Positions 1-9,322 of a stretch of DNA of 64,000 nt are shown piece by piece. Position numbers and translations under genes: made by a program. The notes below the pieces were generated by a model that saw only the letters and a list, made by a program, of their open reading frames with translations, was not told the DNA's origin and did not search any database. Numbering within the stretch: the first letter of the stretch is position 1; each line of letters starts with the position of its first letter. Source of the stretch: Bacteroidales bacterium UBA5507 (GTDB lineage: Bacteria; Bacteroidota; Bacteroidia; Bacteroidales; Lentimicrobiaceae); contig DIOT01000056.1 of assembly GCA_002426195.1 (NCBI GenBank), forward strand, positions 158,622 to 222,621, read 5' to 3'.

Positions 1-1
1 T

Positions 2-2359
2 GAAGACCTTATCGCTGAATTGAAAGAGGACTCTACAGTTGAGTATGTTGAAAAGGTTCCTCTGGATAAAGTGAATTTTACTCCTAACGATTCGTTATAT
101 CTGTTATACAATGGCCCAAGAAACTGGAATTGGCATTTGGAACTTATTAAAGCGGATCAAGCCTGGGATATAACTACAGGAAATTCTGATATTGTTGTAG
201 CGATTGTTGATAATGCCGTGTGGGTTGACCATCCAGATCTTTCCAGTAAAGTTGTCTTACAACGCGATGTGTACTATAATGATAATGATGCTAATCCACC
301 CACGACCGGTGATGCAGGCGAATGGTCACATGGAACACATGTAGCCGGACTTGTAGGAGCAGCGACAAACAATATGATAGGTGTTGCATCAATCGGTTAT
401 AATGTTAGTCTTATGGCTATAAGAGCCTCAAATAATTCTTCTCCCCGTACACTGAGTGCTGCTTATCCCGGGATACAATGGGCTGCTCAGAATGGGGCTG
501 ATATTATTAATATGTCATGGGGTTCAAATCAGTTTTCTCAAACCAACCTTAATGTTATTAACAGTATTGCTTCTCAGGGAATAGTTATGGTTGCAGCTGC
601 AGGAAACGATAATGTCTCAACACTTCATTACCCTTCAGCTTATCCTAACGTAATATCAGTTGCCTCAGTTGATTGGAATGATGTAAAAAGCAATTTTTCA
701 AATTACTCGAATACTGTAGATGTATCAAGTCCTGGTGGTTTTGCATCACCTGGTCCTGCCGGATTACTGAGTACTACATATAGTACTGGAGACCTTGGTT
801 ATTATGATTCATTTTATGGCACTTCTATGGCGAGTCCTGTAGTAGCTGGATTAACAGCGCTTATTCTTTCAATTAATCCTGACTTAACTCCTACTCAAGT
901 AGAGGAAATCTTAAAAACAACCAGCGATGATATATCAGTACAGAATCCAGATTACATTGGATTGCTTGGAGTAGGAAGAATAAATGCCTTAGGCGCAGTT
1001 TCATCAACTCCCTATACACCAACAGCACAATTTTCTACTCCTGTTCGTGAAATAATGCCAGGCTCATCTATTGATTATCATGATTTATCAACGGGAATAC
1101 CTTCGGAGTGGGAATGGAACTTTGAAGGTGCTGTACCCCAAGTGGTTCTGGATACAAACCCATCCCAGATTTTGTATCCCGAAGAAGGAACTTTTGATGT
1201 AACTCTTACAGTTAACAATGAGTGGGGTAGTAGTACAGTCACTATAAATGACTACATTCATGTTACATCTTCACCAGCACCTTATGTCTTTATTAGGGTT
1301 TCTGACAGTTTGCCCTGCATTGCTGAAACAATCATGCTAATTGATAGCTCCCTGTATAATCCTGATACATGGAGCTGGAGTATTGAGCCAGCAACATTTG
1401 AATTTGTAAATGGAACAAATGCAAATTCTCAAAATCCTGAGATTTCTTTCTTAAGGCAGGGTTGGTATGATATAATAGCTTCTGTTAGTAACCAGAATGG
1501 GATTACTACTCAGAGATTTGATAAAGCAGTTCATGTACAGGGAGTTACACCTCCTTACATTCTCGATATGGAGAATGGGACTTCAGAGTATTTTATACTT
1601 TGGGATACAATAAAATCTCAATCAGGAGTCGACCTGAGAGCAGCCAATAATAGTATGTATGGTATTCATTTTCATGGAGATCCCATACCAACAGGATGGA
1701 AAGGCGGTCCGGAAACAGGAACCCCAGAGGAAGCATGGATTGAGAACCGACAATTTGTGAGCGAAGCTCACATTTGCGGAGTTGATGCCCGATCCTTTAC
1801 CAATATTAAACTGGCCTTTGACCTTAGACAAACTTATAGTCTCGGAAGTCGCTTTTCATGGTTCAGGGTTTTAGTTAATGGCCAACCTGTAGCTGATTAT
1901 AATGGGATAGCTAATTTCAATCCTATTACAGCTTCCGAAGATCCGTGGCAACGTATCGAGTATGATCTATCATCTTATGCCGGAGATCTTTTTGATATAA
2001 CATTACAAGCCTGTAACAGGTTTTCGGACAAGTCGGAAGGAGAAGGAGATAATGTATTCATTGACAACATTGAAATTGTAAATAGTGTTAACCGCCAAGA
2101 TATTGTTGCTGGAACATTAATGAAGATTTTTCCCAACCCAACCAGTGGATCATTTGTAATAAAAGCTGATGGTATTAAAAGTCCATCTTTAATTGAAATA
2201 AGTGACTTGGGAGGCAGAATTATAAGAAGTTTCCAGATTCATACAAATACTGAGTTTTCAGTTGATGCTTCTAATTTAAATTCAGGACTGTATATTGTCA
2301 GAATGCTATCAAATAATGAAGTCATAACAGGTAAATTATTGGTTGGAGAAAAAAAGTAG
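2..2359 (+). CDS. Secreted subtilisin-like S8 serine protease with PKD and T9SS sorting domain (5' partial)
   Basis: The frame is open to the left edge, so the true start lies outside the window; a TTG at 20 is only an internal codon. The first residues (ELKED..VEYVE) look like the end of an I9 propeptide. Numbering from that TTG, the S8 domain has Asp64 (AIVDNAV), His104 (SHGTHVAG), the oxyanion Asn196 (AAAGND) and Ser269 (GTSMASP), so the triad is intact. A PKD domain follows (about 340-415), then an Ig/PKD-like stretch, then a jelly-roll-like region (about 520-690). The C-terminal 80 residues form a type A T9SS sorting domain (IFPNPTSG ... GLYIVRM ... GKLLV). By family it is a surface or secreted endopeptidase exported through the Sec and Por systems. 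The next gene is a second secreted protease. Confidence 0.93.
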   Translation, partial: EDLIAELKEDSTVEYVEKVPLDKVNFTPNDSLYLLYNGPRNWNWHLELIKADQAWDITTGNSDIVVAIVDNAVWVDHPDLSSKVVLQRDVYYNDNDANPPTTGDAGEWSHGTHVAGLVGAATNNMIGVASIGYNVSLMAIRASNNSSPRTLSAAYPGIQWAAQNGADIINMSWGSNQFSQTNLNVINSIASQGIVMVAAAGNDNVSTLHYPSAYPNVISVASVDWNDVKSNFSNYSNTVDVSSPGGFASPGPAGLLSTTYSTGDLGYYDSFYGTSMASPVVAGLTALILSINPDLTPTQVEEILKTTSDDISVQNPDYIGLLGVGRINALGAVSSTPYTPTAQFSTPVREIMPGSSIDYHDLSTGIPSEWEWNFEGAVPQVVLDTNPSQILYPEEGTFDVTLTVNNEWGSSTVTINDYIHVTSSPAPYVFIRVSDSLPCIAETIMLIDSSLYNPDTWSWSIEPATFEFVNGTNANSQNPEISFLRQGWYDIIASVSNQNGITTQRFDKAVHVQGVTPPYILDMENGTSEYFILWDTIKSQSGVDLRAANNSMYGIHFHGDPIPTGWKGGPETGTPEEAWIENRQFVSEAHICGVDARSFTNIKLAFDLRQTYSLGSRFSWFRVLVNGQPVADYNGIANFNPITASEDPWQRIEYDLSSYAGDLFDITLQACNRFSDKSEGEGDNVFIDNIEIVNSVNRQDIVAGTLMKIFPNPTSGSFVIKADGIKSPSLIEISDLGGRIIRSFQIHTNTEFSVDASNLNSGLYIVRMLSNNEVITGKLLVGEKK

Positions 2360-2400
2360 CTCTATTTTATGTAAGTGTTCAATTGAAGCAATTTTTTTTA

Positions 2401-2408
2401 TATTTTTG
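2401..2408 (+). promoter_or_regulatory. Possible -7 element for the C10 protease gene
   Basis: TATTTTTG fits the Bacteroidota -7 consensus TAnnTTTG and lies 36 bases before the ATG. The -33 box is poor (GTTC at 2377, 20 bases upstream), so this is a weak call. Confidence 0.35.
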
Positions 2409-2444
2409 AGCCCAACGTTTTAATTTCATCAAATAACGACTCCC

Positions 2445-4562
2445 ATGAAATTTGGAAAATTACTTTCTTTAGTTGGTGCTGTATTAATTGCCGGAAATGT
2501 TATGGCAGATATAGTACAACCTGATGCAGCAGCAAATGTCGCTCGCAACTTTATGTATGAACGTTATGTTCAGCAAGGATCATCCTTAAATGTTTTTGAT
2601 GTTGTTCCTGTTTTGTCAGATACCAGATTGGCAATTGATCAACCAGCTTTTTATATTTTCGATATTGAAAATGGAGGTTGGGTTATAGTATCAGCTGAGG
2701 ACTCTTACACACCTATCATAGGTTATTCTCCGGAAGGAAAATTCCCAAAAATGGAATTGGCAGCACATTATAATTCCTTCCTGCAGGAATATGTTGACCA
2801 GATAATTTTCGCAAGAGAAAATAATGTAAGTGCCACAAGTGAGGTTGCATATCAGTGGGCAAGTTTAGAAATGCCATCTGGTTCACGTATTATGCCTGAT
2901 GGAAACAGAGATGTTGAACCTCTTGTAGACATATTATGGAATCAGGACTTCCCGTATAATGCATACTGTCCTGTTGACCCACAAGGACCTGGTGATCATG
3001 TTTATGCAGGTTGTGTTGCAACAGCAATGTCGATGATTATGTACTATTATCGTTATCCTGAAGTAGGAAATGGTACTTATTCATACAATGCATCTGGATA
3101 TGGTGTCCAAACAGCTGATTTTGGCTCAACTTATTATAACTGGGATGCAATGGTTAACTCACTGAATGCTTCAATGGGCGAATCAGTAAATGCAATTGCA
3201 GAACTTCAGTATCACTGCGGTGTTGCTGTTGGAATGATGTATAGTTGGGATGGTTCAGGAGCCTTCAGTAATAATGTTCCTGCAGCTATAAAGACATACT
3301 TCAAATATGCTAACTCGGCTCAATACATGCAAAAAATGAGCTACACTCTGCCAGTATGGGAAAATATGATTATCGAACAGATCGATGTAGAACAACCACT
3401 ATATTATTCAGGACAAGGTTCAGATGGTGGACACGCTTTCCTTCTTGATGGATATCAGATTACAGGTACAGGTAAGTTATTCCATTTTAACTTCGGTTGG
3501 AGCGGAAGTGGTAATGGATACTATACTCTTTCAGATGTTGGAGGATTCGCTTCACAACAGGCAATGGTAAGAAACTTTATTCCAAATTCTGATTTTTATC
3601 CATATGCCCCTGATAATAAAATAATTACTGTTCCAATTGGTAGCATTCAGGACCCAAGTGGACCAACAATTGATTACCTTGCTAATAGTGTTTATACATG
3701 GTTAATTCGTCCGACTGATTCAGTTACAAGCATTACCTTAAATGTTCTCGAAATTGATTTCGGTGCTGGTGATGTTCTTAATGTGTATGACGGTGCTGAT
3801 GAGAATGCTCCCTTATTAGCTACATATGCTCAAGGTGCTTCAGTTACCCCTTTAACTTCTAGCGGACGTGAAATGTTCATTAAATTCCTTACTGACGGTT
3901 CAGAAGAAGGTGACGGCTTCAGGGCTGAGTTTACTTCTGCTTTTCCTGTATATTGTACAAACAGTATCACTAATTTGACCAGTGAAACAGGAAATGTTTC
4001 GGATGGTAGTGGTGATTTTAAGTATAATAACGGTACTGTTTGTAAATGGAGAATTAGTCCAGGACCATGGGCAAAACAATTAACTCTCTCTTTTAATGAA
4101 TTTGAACTTGGTGACGGTGACTTCCTTAAGGTTTTTGAAATACCATCAAATGATTTACTTGCAGATCTAACAGGTTCGGATCTTCCCGCTCCTTTAGTTT
4201 CATCAACCGGTCAAATGATGCTTATGTTTTCTTCTAACGGATACAATAATGCTCAGGGTTTTGATGCTGATTACTATATAGCAAATGTTAATGCTGATAA
4301 CGAAGACTTCACAAAGAATCTCTCAATTTTCCCTAATCCTGCTTCTAGTTATACTGACATTAAATTTAACGTCACTGAGCCAACACAGGTTAAGATTTCA
4401 GTTATGAATCTTTTAGGTGAAGTTATTTATTCTGAGCCTTCAACTTTGATAAATGGATTTTTTAATAAGACTATTCAACTTGGCGATTATTCAAAAGGTG
4501 TTTATCTAATCAAAATAGATAGTGACAACGGAACTGTAACCAAGAAGTTAATTGTTAAGTAA
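2445..4562 (+). CDS. Secreted C10 (streptopain/SpeB-like) cysteine protease with two CUB-like domains and T9SS sorting domain
   Basis: A Sec signal peptide (about 1-21, ending NVMA) is followed by a Spi-type propeptide (to about 140). The C10 catalytic domain carries Cys190 in VYAGCVATAMS and His330 in DGGHAFLLDGY, the expected pair, then a FGWSGSGNGYY motif. After it come two similar CUB-like beta-sandwiches (about 395-505 and 508-620), each with a D-x-L-x-V-Y/F-E/D pattern and a terminal G-F-x-A-x-F/Y strand. The protein ends in a type A T9SS sorting domain (IFPNPASS ... GVYLIKI ... KKLIVK). By family it is an endopeptidase made as a zymogen, exported and probably surface-attached. It follows the S8 protease by 85 bases and is closed by a strong terminator. 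Confidence 0.93.
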   Translation: MKFGKLLSLVGAVLIAGNVMADIVQPDAAANVARNFMYERYVQQGSSLNVFDVVPVLSDTRLAIDQPAFYIFDIENGGWVIVSAEDSYTPIIGYSPEGKFPKMELAAHYNSFLQEYVDQIIFARENNVSATSEVAYQWASLEMPSGSRIMPDGNRDVEPLVDILWNQDFPYNAYCPVDPQGPGDHVYAGCVATAMSMIMYYYRYPEVGNGTYSYNASGYGVQTADFGSTYYNWDAMVNSLNASMGESVNAIAELQYHCGVAVGMMYSWDGSGAFSNNVPAAIKTYFKYANSAQYMQKMSYTLPVWENMIIEQIDVEQPLYYSGQGSDGGHAFLLDGYQITGTGKLFHFNFGWSGSGNGYYTLSDVGGFASQQAMVRNFIPNSDFYPYAPDNKIITVPIGSIQDPSGPTIDYLANSVYTWLIRPTDSVTSITLNVLEIDFGAGDVLNVYDGADENAPLLATYAQGASVTPLTSSGREMFIKFLTDGSEEGDGFRAEFTSAFPVYCTNSITNLTSETGNVSDGSGDFKYNNGTVCKWRISPGPWAKQLTLSFNEFELGDGDFLKVFEIPSNDLLADLTGSDLPAPLVSSTGQMMLMFSSNGYNNAQGFDADYYIANVNADNEDFTKNLSIFPNPASSYTDIKFNVTEPTQVKISVMNLLGEVIYSEPSTLINGFFNKTIQLGDYSKGVYLIKIDSDNGTVTKKLIVK

Positions 4563-4580
4563 ATATATATTAAGAAAATA

Positions 4581-4616
4581 AAAAGAAAGGCCTTCATTGA
4601 GGGCCTTTCTTTTTAT
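4581..4616 (+). terminator. Intrinsic terminator after the C10 protease gene
   Basis: An 11-bp stem (AAAGAAAGGCC / GGCCTTTCTTT) closes a 9-base loop and runs into T-rich sequence, starting about 20 bases after the stop. The A-tract on the left arm gives a T-run on the other strand too, so it can also serve the convergent phoH gene. Confidence 0.8.
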
Positions 4617-4652
4617 ACATTCAATTTTCAATATGGGTTCTGGGAAAATTCT

Positions 4653-5588
4653 TTACTCTCCTTCGTATGCTTTAATAATTCTGGCGACCAGCTTATGACG
4701 CATCACATCCGACTCGTTTAAAATTATAATATCAATTCCTGGTATAGAGGCCAGGATTTTTGTTGAATGCATCAATCCTGAATTCTGGTTTTTGGGTAAG
4801 TCTATCTGAGTTAAATCGCCTGTAATGAAAAACTTAGAATTCCGCCCCATTCTCGTGAGAAACATTTTAAGTTGGTTTGTGGTTGCATTTTGGGCTTCAT
4901 CGAGAATGGCAAAGACATTGTCAAGCGTTCGTCCTCTCATAAAAGCAAGGGGAGCAATTTCAATAGTTCCGTCTTCAATGTATGTTAGTAATTTTTGGGG
5001 AGGAAGCATATCCCGCAACGCATCGTACAAAGGTTGCATATAAGGATCGAGCTTATCCTTTAGGTCCCCGGGAAGGAAACCAAGATTTTCTCCAGCTTCC
5101 ACAGCAGGTCGGGTTAAAATAATACGTTTCACTTCTTTATTCTTAAGTGCTCTCACTGCCAAAGCGACAGCTGTGTACGTTTTTCCTGTTCCAGCTGGAC
5201 CTATTGCAAAAACCATATCATTTTTGTCAATACTTTCAACTATTTTTATCTGATTTGCAGTTCGCGCTTTAATAACTTGTCCATTCCGTCCATGGACAAG
5301 AACATCAGGGGAGCTCTTAATAGCTGTTTCATTGGTGCCTGATTCTGCTAGTTGGTGTATGTCGTTCTCACTAATTCTTCCAAAATGGTCAAGGTGAAGA
5401 AGAATAAGCTGAAAAAGCTTTTCAAACTTCTCAATATCTTTTGGGTCACCACTGACTTTAATATGCTCGCCTCTGGCTATGATTCGAATTTTGGGAAAAA
5501 TGTCTTTTATCGCTGTCAGATTCCTGTCACCAACTCCAAACAGCTCAATTGGATTGTAAGATTCAATATTGAAGATTTGTTCACTCAT
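4653..5588 (-). CDS. phoH: PhoH-like ATPase
   Basis: This 311-residue protein has an N-terminal KH-like segment (about 15-70) and a PhoH P-loop ATPase domain. Walker A is GPAGTGKT (130-137) and Walker B is FAILDEAQNA (about 225-235), followed by the family motif TRMGRNSKFFITGD. PhoH/YbeZ-type proteins are cytoplasmic ATPases linked to RNA and ribosome metabolism, often with the RNase YbeY, which is not in this window. The gene stands alone, convergent with the C10 protease gene and divergent from hydF. ATG is the start. Confidence 0.9.
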   Translation of the reverse strand: MSEQIFNIESYNPIELFGVGDRNLTAIKDIFPKIRIIARGEHIKVSGDPKDIEKFEKLFQLILLHLDHFGRISENDIHQLAESGTNETAIKSSPDVLVHGRNGQVIKARTANQIKIVESIDKNDMVFAIGPAGTGKTYTAVALAVRALKNKEVKRIILTRPAVEAGENLGFLPGDLKDKLDPYMQPLYDALRDMLPPQKLLTYIEDGTIEIAPLAFMRGRTLDNVFAILDEAQNATTNQLKMFLTRMGRNSKFFITGDLTQIDLPKNQNSGLMHSTKILASIPGIDIIILNESDVMRHKLVARIIKAYEGE

Positions 5589-5739
5589 AAAATTTAAGAT
5601 GTGATATTAACATTAACCTTGCCGAGCTTAATACGGTTCAAATTTATGATAAAAAAGGCACAGTGAAATGTGGCAGTATTTTTTATCGTAATTTTGGTAG
5701 TTATTGATTAATACTTTCAATTTCAAATAATCGTCAATA

Positions 5740-6954
5740 ATGAATGGAATGACTAAAGGCAAGGAAACAAAACCACATATTGGTATTTTTGGACGTAGAA
5801 ATAATGGAAAAAGTTCTTTGATCAATGTATTGGCAGGTTTTGATACAGCAATTGTTTCGGCTGAGCCAGGCACCACAACCGACCCGGTGAAAAAATCGAT
5901 GGAAATACCTGGAATCGGACCAGCAATACTTATTGATACAGCAGGTATCGACGATACAGGAGAACTAGGACTCAAGAGAATCAATAAGTCATTTGATACC
6001 CTGAAAGTAATTGATCTGGCAGTGCTACTTATTACCGGGAACTCATTTGGCGAATCGGAGGAAAATCTAATTGCCAAATTTGAAGAATATAAAGTTCCAT
6101 TTGTAATTATTAGCAATAAAAGTGACATTACACCTCTCAGTCAGAATTTGAAAATTGATTTAGAGCATAAGTATCAAGTTAAGGTCTTTGAATTTAGTGC
6201 CGTTAAGTCTAATGACAATAATGAGTTGTTGAAATTGCTGGCTGAGGCGATACCTGAAACTGCTTATACATCTAATGCTTTGGTAGGGGGGCTTTTTAAA
6301 ACTGGCGAAACTGTTCTGCTGATTACTCCGATCGACAATGAGGCACCCGAGGGTCGAATGATTCTTCCTCAGGTACAAGCAATAAGAGATATTCTTGATA
6401 ATGATGGTATTCCGGTTCTCTGTAAAGAAAATGATGTGGAAGAACTTATTCTTAATCTTAAACCCAGACCATCATTAGTGATTACTGATAGTCAGGTTTT
6501 TGGAAAAGTAAGTAAATTTATTCCAAGGGATATACCTTTTACTAGCTTTAGTATCTTACTAGCAAGACAAAGGGGCGATTTTGATAATTATCTTAAAGGA
6601 ACTCCATACATAGATAAATTGAATGATGGTGACCGTATCCTCATTCTTGAATCCTGCTCCCATCATGTTTCATGTGATGATATTGGCCGACATAAAATAC
6701 CTGCCTGGATGCGAAGGTATACTGGTAAGAAACTGGAATTTGATGTTGTTGCAGGATTGGGAAACACTCAACGTGATATTGGACAGTATGCCATGGTTGT
6801 TCAGTGTGGAGGTTGTGTAATAACTCGTAAACAGGTAATCAATAGAGTAAAACCAGCAGTTGACGCAGGCATCCCTATAACTAATTATGGAATGGCAATT
6901 GCATGGATGCATGGCATTTTTATGAGGGCAGTTGAACTGTTTGAGAATAAGTAA
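5740..6954 (+). CDS. hydF: [FeFe]-hydrogenase maturation GTPase HydF
   Basis: The N-terminal Ras-like GTPase domain has GRRNNGKSS (G1, 18-26), DTAG (G3, 66-69) and NKSD (G4, 126-129). The middle is the dimerisation region. The C-terminal cluster-binding domain has C-S-H near residue 306, 47 residues, then C-G-G-C; this matches the HydF signature CxH-X46-53-CxxC. By family HydF is the scaffold that carries the 2Fe precursor made by HydE and HydG and delivers it to [FeFe]-hydrogenase. Neither radical-SAM partner nor a hydrogenase gene is in this window. A TAATTTTG -7-like element lies at 5689-5696. A second in-frame ATG at 5749 could be the start. Confidence 0.96.
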   Translation: MNGMTKGKETKPHIGIFGRRNNGKSSLINVLAGFDTAIVSAEPGTTTDPVKKSMEIPGIGPAILIDTAGIDDTGELGLKRINKSFDTLKVIDLAVLLITGNSFGESEENLIAKFEEYKVPFVIISNKSDITPLSQNLKIDLEHKYQVKVFEFSAVKSNDNNELLKLLAEAIPETAYTSNALVGGLFKTGETVLLITPIDNEAPEGRMILPQVQAIRDILDNDGIPVLCKENDVEELILNLKPRPSLVITDSQVFGKVSKFIPRDIPFTSFSILLARQRGDFDNYLKGTPYIDKLNDGDRILILESCSHHVSCDDIGRHKIPAWMRRYTGKKLEFDVVAGLGNTQRDIGQYAMVVQCGGCVITRKQVINRVKPAVDAGIPITNYGMAIAWMHGIFMRAVELFENK

Positions 6955-6986
6955 TATTTATTGATGATAATATTGAAAAGTATAGT

Positions 6987-7682
6987 ATGAATGTTGTTAT
7001 TACAGGTGCTTCCGGGGGAATTGGTTATTCAACAGCTATTGAATTTGCCAAAATTGGAGCTAGAAAACTCTTTTTGATTTCACGAAACAGAGAGAAGCTT
7101 TCACTACTTAAAGCAACTTTAGCTGAATATGATTGTGAAGTTTACGTGATGCCATTCGATCTGACTGGTTCAAATATTGATGTATTGATTCAGGAAATTT
7201 CAAAAAGTATTAAAGGAGTAGATATCCTGATAAATAATGCCGGAGCCATAACTAACAAGAGATTCACAGAAATCACATTTGAGGATTTTGATAAAGTTAT
7301 TAATACAAACTTCAGAGCTCCTTTTTTCATCATTCAGGGTTTATTACCTTACTTTAATAAGAATGCTCATGTAATTAATATCAGTAGTATGGGCGGCTTC
7401 CAAGGTAGTATTAAATTTCCTGGATTATCTGTGTATAGCTCATCTAAGGGTGCACTGTCAACACTGACTGAGTGCCTTGCATCTGAATATAGTGATAGTA
7501 GTTTTTCGTTCAACTGTTTAGCATTGGGTAGTGTACAGACTGAAATGCTGGAAATGGCTTTTCCTGGCTATAAAGCTCTTACAAGTTCTGACAGTATTGC
7601 CGAATACATTTGTTGGTTTGCCTTACATGCAAATAAATGGATGAATGGCAAAGTAGTACCAGTGTCAATTTCGACACCTTAA
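6987..7682 (+). CDS. Short-chain dehydrogenase/reductase (SDR)
   Basis: This 231-residue classical SDR has the cofactor motif TGASGGIG (6-13), NNAG (83-86), the catalytic serine region SS (133-134) and Tyr150-x3-Lys154 (YSSSK), so the active site is intact. It is an NAD(P)-dependent oxidoreductase of unknown substrate. It lies 32 bases after hydF on the same strand and may be co-transcribed. That does not prove a role in hydrogenase maturation. Confidence 0.88.
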   Translation: MNVVITGASGGIGYSTAIEFAKIGARKLFLISRNREKLSLLKATLAEYDCEVYVMPFDLTGSNIDVLIQEISKSIKGVDILINNAGAITNKRFTEITFEDFDKVINTNFRAPFFIIQGLLPYFNKNAHVINISSMGGFQGSIKFPGLSVYSSSKGALSTLTECLASEYSDSSFSFNCLALGSVQTEMLEMAFPGYKALTSSDSIAEYICWFALHANKWMNGKVVPVSISTP

Positions 7683-7749
7683 TAGTTGCTAAACATTAGT
7701 TCTTCTTTACTGGTTAGATTTTTAGTAGAAACAATCAATAAGTTATTAC

Positions 7750-8187
7750 ATGTCAAATAAAGCAGATTGCATTATAAAAAGTGGAATTGTTGAAAGTATC
7801 GGAGACAAATACATTAAGGTTAAAATCCAAAATCAGAGCGCTTGTTCAATGTGTTATTCAAAGGGAGTATGTACATCTTTAAGTTCAGGTGAGAGGATCA
7901 TTGAAGTTGAAAGAGATAATGGAAAAATAGTGTTACCGGGAGATAAGGTAGAAGTTGAAATGGTCTCAAGCTCAGGTTGGTTAGCAGTCGTCATGGCTTA
8001 TGTTATTCCTTTTATTTTATTGATATCCACTTTAATAATTTTAAATGAGTTTGCCTCTGAAAGTATTGCAGCCATTGCTTCGTTATCAGTTTTAGCACCA
8101 TACTATTTTATTCTTCATCTATACAGAAACCGCATGAAGAAGTATTTCCGGTTTACTATTACTCAGGTTGATTCTGTATTAATGTAA
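7750..8187 (+). CDS. rseC: SoxR-reducing-system/RseC family membrane protein
   Basis: The 145-residue protein has an N-terminal cytoplasmic domain with cysteines in C-x2-C-x5-C (SACSMCYSKGVC, about 34-43), then two membrane helices (about 79-100 and 106-124). This is the RseC/RsxC-associated pattern. RseC is often found with Rsx/Rnf and is part of the SoxR-reducing system in E. coli. Here it sits just upstream of rnfB, separated by 211 bases that hold a strong promoter candidate, so it may be transcribed separately. Confidence 0.88.
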   Translation: MSNKADCIIKSGIVESIGDKYIKVKIQNQSACSMCYSKGVCTSLSSGERIIEVERDNGKIVLPGDKVEVEMVSSSGWLAVVMAYVIPFILLISTLIILNEFASESIAAIASLSVLAPYYFILHLYRNRMKKYFRFTITQVDSVLM

Positions 8188-8325
8188 AGAACAAGCCAAA
8201 AAACCTCACATAATAATTTGAATTCATTCTAAACAAAGGGGTCAAAATGCTAAATTTCACTATGTTATATAATTAATTAGACCTGTGATTCTCAATAACT
8301 TACAATAAAAAATTTTTTTCTTTTT

Positions 8326-8357
8326 TTTGAATACTAATTTCAATAATGCTACTTTTG
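8326..8357 (+). promoter_or_regulatory. Promoter of the rnf operon (Bacteroidota -33/-7 type)
   Basis: TTTG at 8326-8329, a 20-base spacer, then TACTTTTG at 8350-8357 match TTTG-N19-21-TAnnTTTG exactly. The -7 box ends 41 bases before the rnfB start codon. A T-tract overlaps the -33 box. Confidence 0.72.
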
Positions 8358-8398
8358 TTCCGCTTAAACTTTTTTAAGTGCTCAAAAATTGAGAAGTT

Positions 8399-9271
8399 GT
8401 GAACGAAACTATATTATTTGCAGTAATCACACTTAGCGGAATAGGGGTTCTTGCAGCGGTAATCCTTTATTTCATCGCACAGAAATTTAAAGTAGTTGAA
8501 GATCCCCGCATAGATATTATTAGCGAACTCCTACCAGGCGCAAATTGTGGGGGGTGTGGTCAAGCCGGATGTCGAGCTCTAGCTGAGTCTATTGTGAAAG
8601 CCGGGGATATAAGTTCTCTTAAATGTCCGGTTGCCGGAAATGATGGAATGAAGGCTATTGCCTCAGTGTTAGGATTGGAAGCAGTTGAGACAGAACCAAT
8701 GATTGCTGTTGTGAGGTGCAATGGTAGTCATTCAAATGCTCCTAAGAAAGTTGAATATCAAGGTGCTACATCATGTTCTTTTGCCAATTCTCTATCGGCA
8801 GGTGAAACAGGATGTCCAAACGGATGTTTGGGAAATGGTGATTGTGTAAGATCATGCAAGTTTGATGCGATTGTAATGGATGAGATTACCGGGCTACCTG
8901 TTGTCTTGGATGACAAGTGTGTTGCCTGCGGTGCATGTGTTACAGCCTGCCCACGTTCAATTATTGAGTTGCGAATTAAAGGGAAAAAAGATCGAAGAAT
9001 ATTTGTATCCTGCATTAATAAAGAAAAGGGAGCAATAGCAAGGAAGAATTGTATTGTTGCTTGCATAGGTTGTGGCAAATGTGTCAAGGAATGTAAATAC
9101 GATGCTATAACCCTTGAAAATAACCTTGCTTATATTGATGCAGCTAAATGTAAACTGTGCAGAAAGTGTGTTGAGGTGTGTCCTACTGGGTCTATATGGG
9201 AGTTAAATTTTCCGCCGCGTAAAGAAAAGACCGGTGTAGAAGATTTGAATTCTACAGTAGAGGTTGTATAG
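8399..9271 (+). CDS. rnfB: Rnf electron transport complex subunit B (polyferredoxin)
   Basis: It starts with GTG. An N-terminal membrane anchor (about 4-27) precedes the Rnf-type cluster motif C50-x2-C53-x4-C58-x17-C76 (CGGCGQAGC). A ferredoxin-like set follows: Cys174/177/180/184, a second group at 218-232, and Cys251/254/257/261. Extra cysteines at 126-153 suggest another cluster. At 290 residues it is the long form, as in anaerobes, compared with the roughly 190-residue E. coli RsxB. RnfB passes electrons from ferredoxin to the membrane complex. It is the first gene of rnfBCDGEA. Confidence 0.95.
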   Translation: MNETILFAVITLSGIGVLAAVILYFIAQKFKVVEDPRIDIISELLPGANCGGCGQAGCRALAESIVKAGDISSLKCPVAGNDGMKAIASVLGLEAVETEPMIAVVRCNGSHSNAPKKVEYQGATSCSFANSLSAGETGCPNGCLGNGDCVRSCKFDAIVMDEITGLPVVLDDKCVACGACVTACPRSIIELRIKGKKDRRIFVSCINKEKGAIARKNCIVACIGCGKCVKECKYDAITLENNLAYIDAAKCKLCRKCVEVCPTGSIWELNFPPRKEKTGVEDLNSTVEVV

Positions 9272-9306
9272 CGGACAATTATATAATTACACAAATTAGC
9301 AATAAC

Positions 9307-9322
9307 GGAGGGTAACTAATTG
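9307..9322 (+). promoter_or_regulatory. Shine-Dalgarno site fixing the TTG start of rnfC
   Basis: GGAGGG at 9307-9312 lies 7 bases before TTG at 9320. No ATG lies nearby in frame and the encoded N-terminus (KTFKLGGVHP) is typical of RnfC. This is unusual because Bacteroidota genes rarely carry a clear SD. Confidence 0.7.

Noticed and set aside
2445..4562. C10 protease considered as part of a toxin-type virulence locus
   Set aside because: C10 enzymes with T9SS domains are widespread in free-living Bacteroidota; nothing here shows a toxin role.
5628..6128. 166-codon open frame on the minus strand over the start of hydF
   Set aside because: hydF has complete GTPase motifs in the other strand; the antisense product has no recognisable feature.
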